From the NCBI GenBank assembly GCA_965199815.1, contig CBDATE010000033.1, forward strand, positions 186,001-250,000: 64,000 bases of DNA, given 5' to 3'. Source of the stretch: Azotimanducus sp965199815 (GTDB lineage Bacteria > Pseudomonadota > Gammaproteobacteria > Pseudomonadales > Azotimanducaceae). The notes under the pieces are model-generated. The model was not told the DNA's origin. It saw nothing but the letters and a program-made list of their open reading frames with translations, and searched no databases. This document shows positions 62,971 to 64,000 of the stretch, one piece after another. Position 1 is the stretch's first letter. Every line of letters starts with the position of its first letter. Both the position numbers and the translations under genes were made by a program.

Positions 62971-64000
62971 ATGCAGGTTGCACTCGTCACGGGCCAGCAC
63001 AGGCTCGAACTCGTCGATATGCCCGAGCCGACACCTGAGCCTGGCAAGGCGGTGGTCGATATTGCCTATTGCGGAATTTGCGGTACGGACCTGCACGCCT
63101 ATGCATCTGGCGACCCGTACAATCCATCCATCTGCGGACACGAGTGGATGGGCCAGGTGAGCGCACTGGGCAAGGGCGTGACGCATGTTCGGGAGGGCGA
63201 CCGCGTTGCCATAGGCATCGCCAGCGCTTGTGGCAATTGTCGCGCGTGTCGGCGCGGCAACAGCGCGCATTGCGAGACTGCCTTGCTCGGGGCCATGGGC
63301 ATGGGGCCAATGGCAACCCCTCACGGGGGCTTCGCCAGGGCGATCAGTATGGATGCACAACGAATCTATCGCGTCCGGGATGACCTCAGTGATCCCGAGG
63401 CCGCCATGCTCGAGCCTCTGGCCGTGGCTGTCCATGCGCTGCGTCGCACCGGCCCGATGCTCGGCGACCGCACCCTGATTCTGGGCGCGGGGCCAGTTGG
63501 CTGCCTGGTATTGCAATGTGCCAGGGCGGCGGGCGTTGGCCCGATTGTGGTGGTGGACCCGCACGAGGCGCGCCGTGCCCTTGCGCTTCGCCTTGGTGCT
63601 GATCATGTCCTTGATGCCGACCCGGAAACACTTCCGCAGCGCCTCGAGGATCTGTTTCAGGGTGGAGCCGACCTCGTGTTCGAGTGCGCGGGAGTTGCCG
63701 ACACCATCGACCAATCGGTGCAACTGGTGCGCCGCGGCGGCAAGGTTTCCCTGGTCGGGGTACCGAGTAGCCATGTGCAGATCAACGCTCCCAACTGGAT
63801 CATCAAGGAAATACATCTGGTCACCTCTCTCGCCTACCAGTACGAGGAGTTCGAGATTGCACAAGGCCTGGTACAGGACGGTCGCGTGCGTCTTGAATCC
63901 CTGCATACAAGAACAGTCGGGCTTGCCGACCTCGACTCCTGCTTTGTCGATCTGCTCGACTCGCCCGCAGACATGAAGGTACTGGTTGATCCAAGGCTTT
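62971..64000 (+). CDS. zinc-dependent alcohol dehydrogenase-family protein (partial)
   Basis: Medium-chain dehydrogenase open to the end of the window, so its last residues are missing; 343 codons are present. From ATG 62971 it reads MQVALVTGQHRLELVDMPEP. It has the catalytic zinc region YCGICGTDLHAY and CGHEWMG, the structural zinc cysteines in ACGNCRACRRGNSAHC, and the NAD-binding LILGAGPVGCLVLQCARAAG. Substrate not evident. A long open frame on the opposite strand is a shadow of this gene. Confidence 0.9.
   Translation, partial: MQVALVTGQHRLELVDMPEPTPEPGKAVVDIAYCGICGTDLHAYASGDPYNPSICGHEWMGQVSALGKGVTHVREGDRVAIGIASACGNCRACRRGNSAHCETALLGAMGMGPMATPHGGFARAISMDAQRIYRVRDDLSDPEAAMLEPLAVAVHALRRTGPMLGDRTLILGAGPVGCLVLQCARAAGVGPIVVVDPHEARRALALRLGADHVLDADPETLPQRLEDLFQGGADLVFECAGVADTIDQSVQLVRRGGKVSLVGVPSSHVQINAPNWIIKEIHLVTSLAYQYEEFEIAQGLVQDGRVRLESLHTRTVGLADLDSCFVDLLDSPADMKVLVDPRL

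Noticed and set aside
62908..63906. 332-codon open frame on the minus strand
   Set aside because: Antisense to a clear zinc alcohol dehydrogenase on the plus strand.

Overview
The window is chromosomal DNA from a gammaproteobacterium of moderately high GC. Support comes from conserved neighbourhoods seen in Pseudomonas-like genomes: pheT-ihfA-merR-tRNA-Pro, dksA-gluQ, erpA/anmK/M23 peptidase/tyrS, and dnaX-ybaB-recR-rnd. A DUF35 protein next to a thiolase and a class III CoA transferase suggest a free-living, perhaps marine, lineage, but no genus can be named from sequence alone. One departure is a single-chain dimeric-type glycyl-tRNA synthetase instead of the usual glyQ/glyS pair.

Layout. 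1-4717: pheT (partial), ihfA, a MerR regulator, tRNA-Pro(GGG), uvrC and pgsA. 4734-9042, minus strand: hemJ, hemL, a PfkB kinase, dksA and gluQ. 9126-16769: erpA, anmK, an M23 peptidase, tyrS, a CoA transferase and nadE. 16779-19019, minus strand: a compact four-gene cluster with a serine-dehydrogenase-type (ClpP-fold) protease, a glycine-rich protein and two small proteins. 19227-29952: a giant repetitive autotransporter adhesin whose signal-peptide region is preceded by a 16-C tract that leaves the gene out of frame as read, so it is probably phase variable. 30075-31058: a tail-anchored hendecad coiled-coil protein. 31285-35844: four tightly packed membrane genes of unknown function, including a MotA/ExbB/ZorA-like and a MotB/ZorB-like protein, a candidate undescribed ion-driven or defence system.

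35880-41413 returns to housekeeping genes (GDPD, dnaX, ybaB, recR, rnd and an isochorismatase-type hydrolase). 41599-43177 is a second, degraded copy of the adhesin barrel 3' end plus its coiled-coil neighbour, bordered by a short palindromic repeat. 43374-57092 is mixed metabolism and envelope: GFA protein, deacetylase, nuclease, djlA, purine salvage, mscS, a GGGGACACAC array, DUF35/thiolase, phosphodiesterase, a C39-peptidase ABC exporter with HlyD, DUF1499 and glyS. 57174-61033, minus strand, is a defence-like island: an SMC/OLD-type ATPase with a DUF4276 Toprim-like partner, a duplicated ATPase 3' fragment, a DNA methyltransferase, and a restriction endonuclease gene broken by an insertion made of five consecutive hairpins. 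The window ends with DUF4399 and OmpA-family envelope genes and a partial zinc alcohol dehydrogenase.

Several repeat families connect these regions: hairpin elements at 54.8, 57.1 and 57.8 kb with related sequence at 19.0 and 45.5 kb, palindromic elements around the adhesin/coiled-coil cassettes, and internal duplications in the adhesin. The accessory segments look like sites of repeated duplication and recombination.
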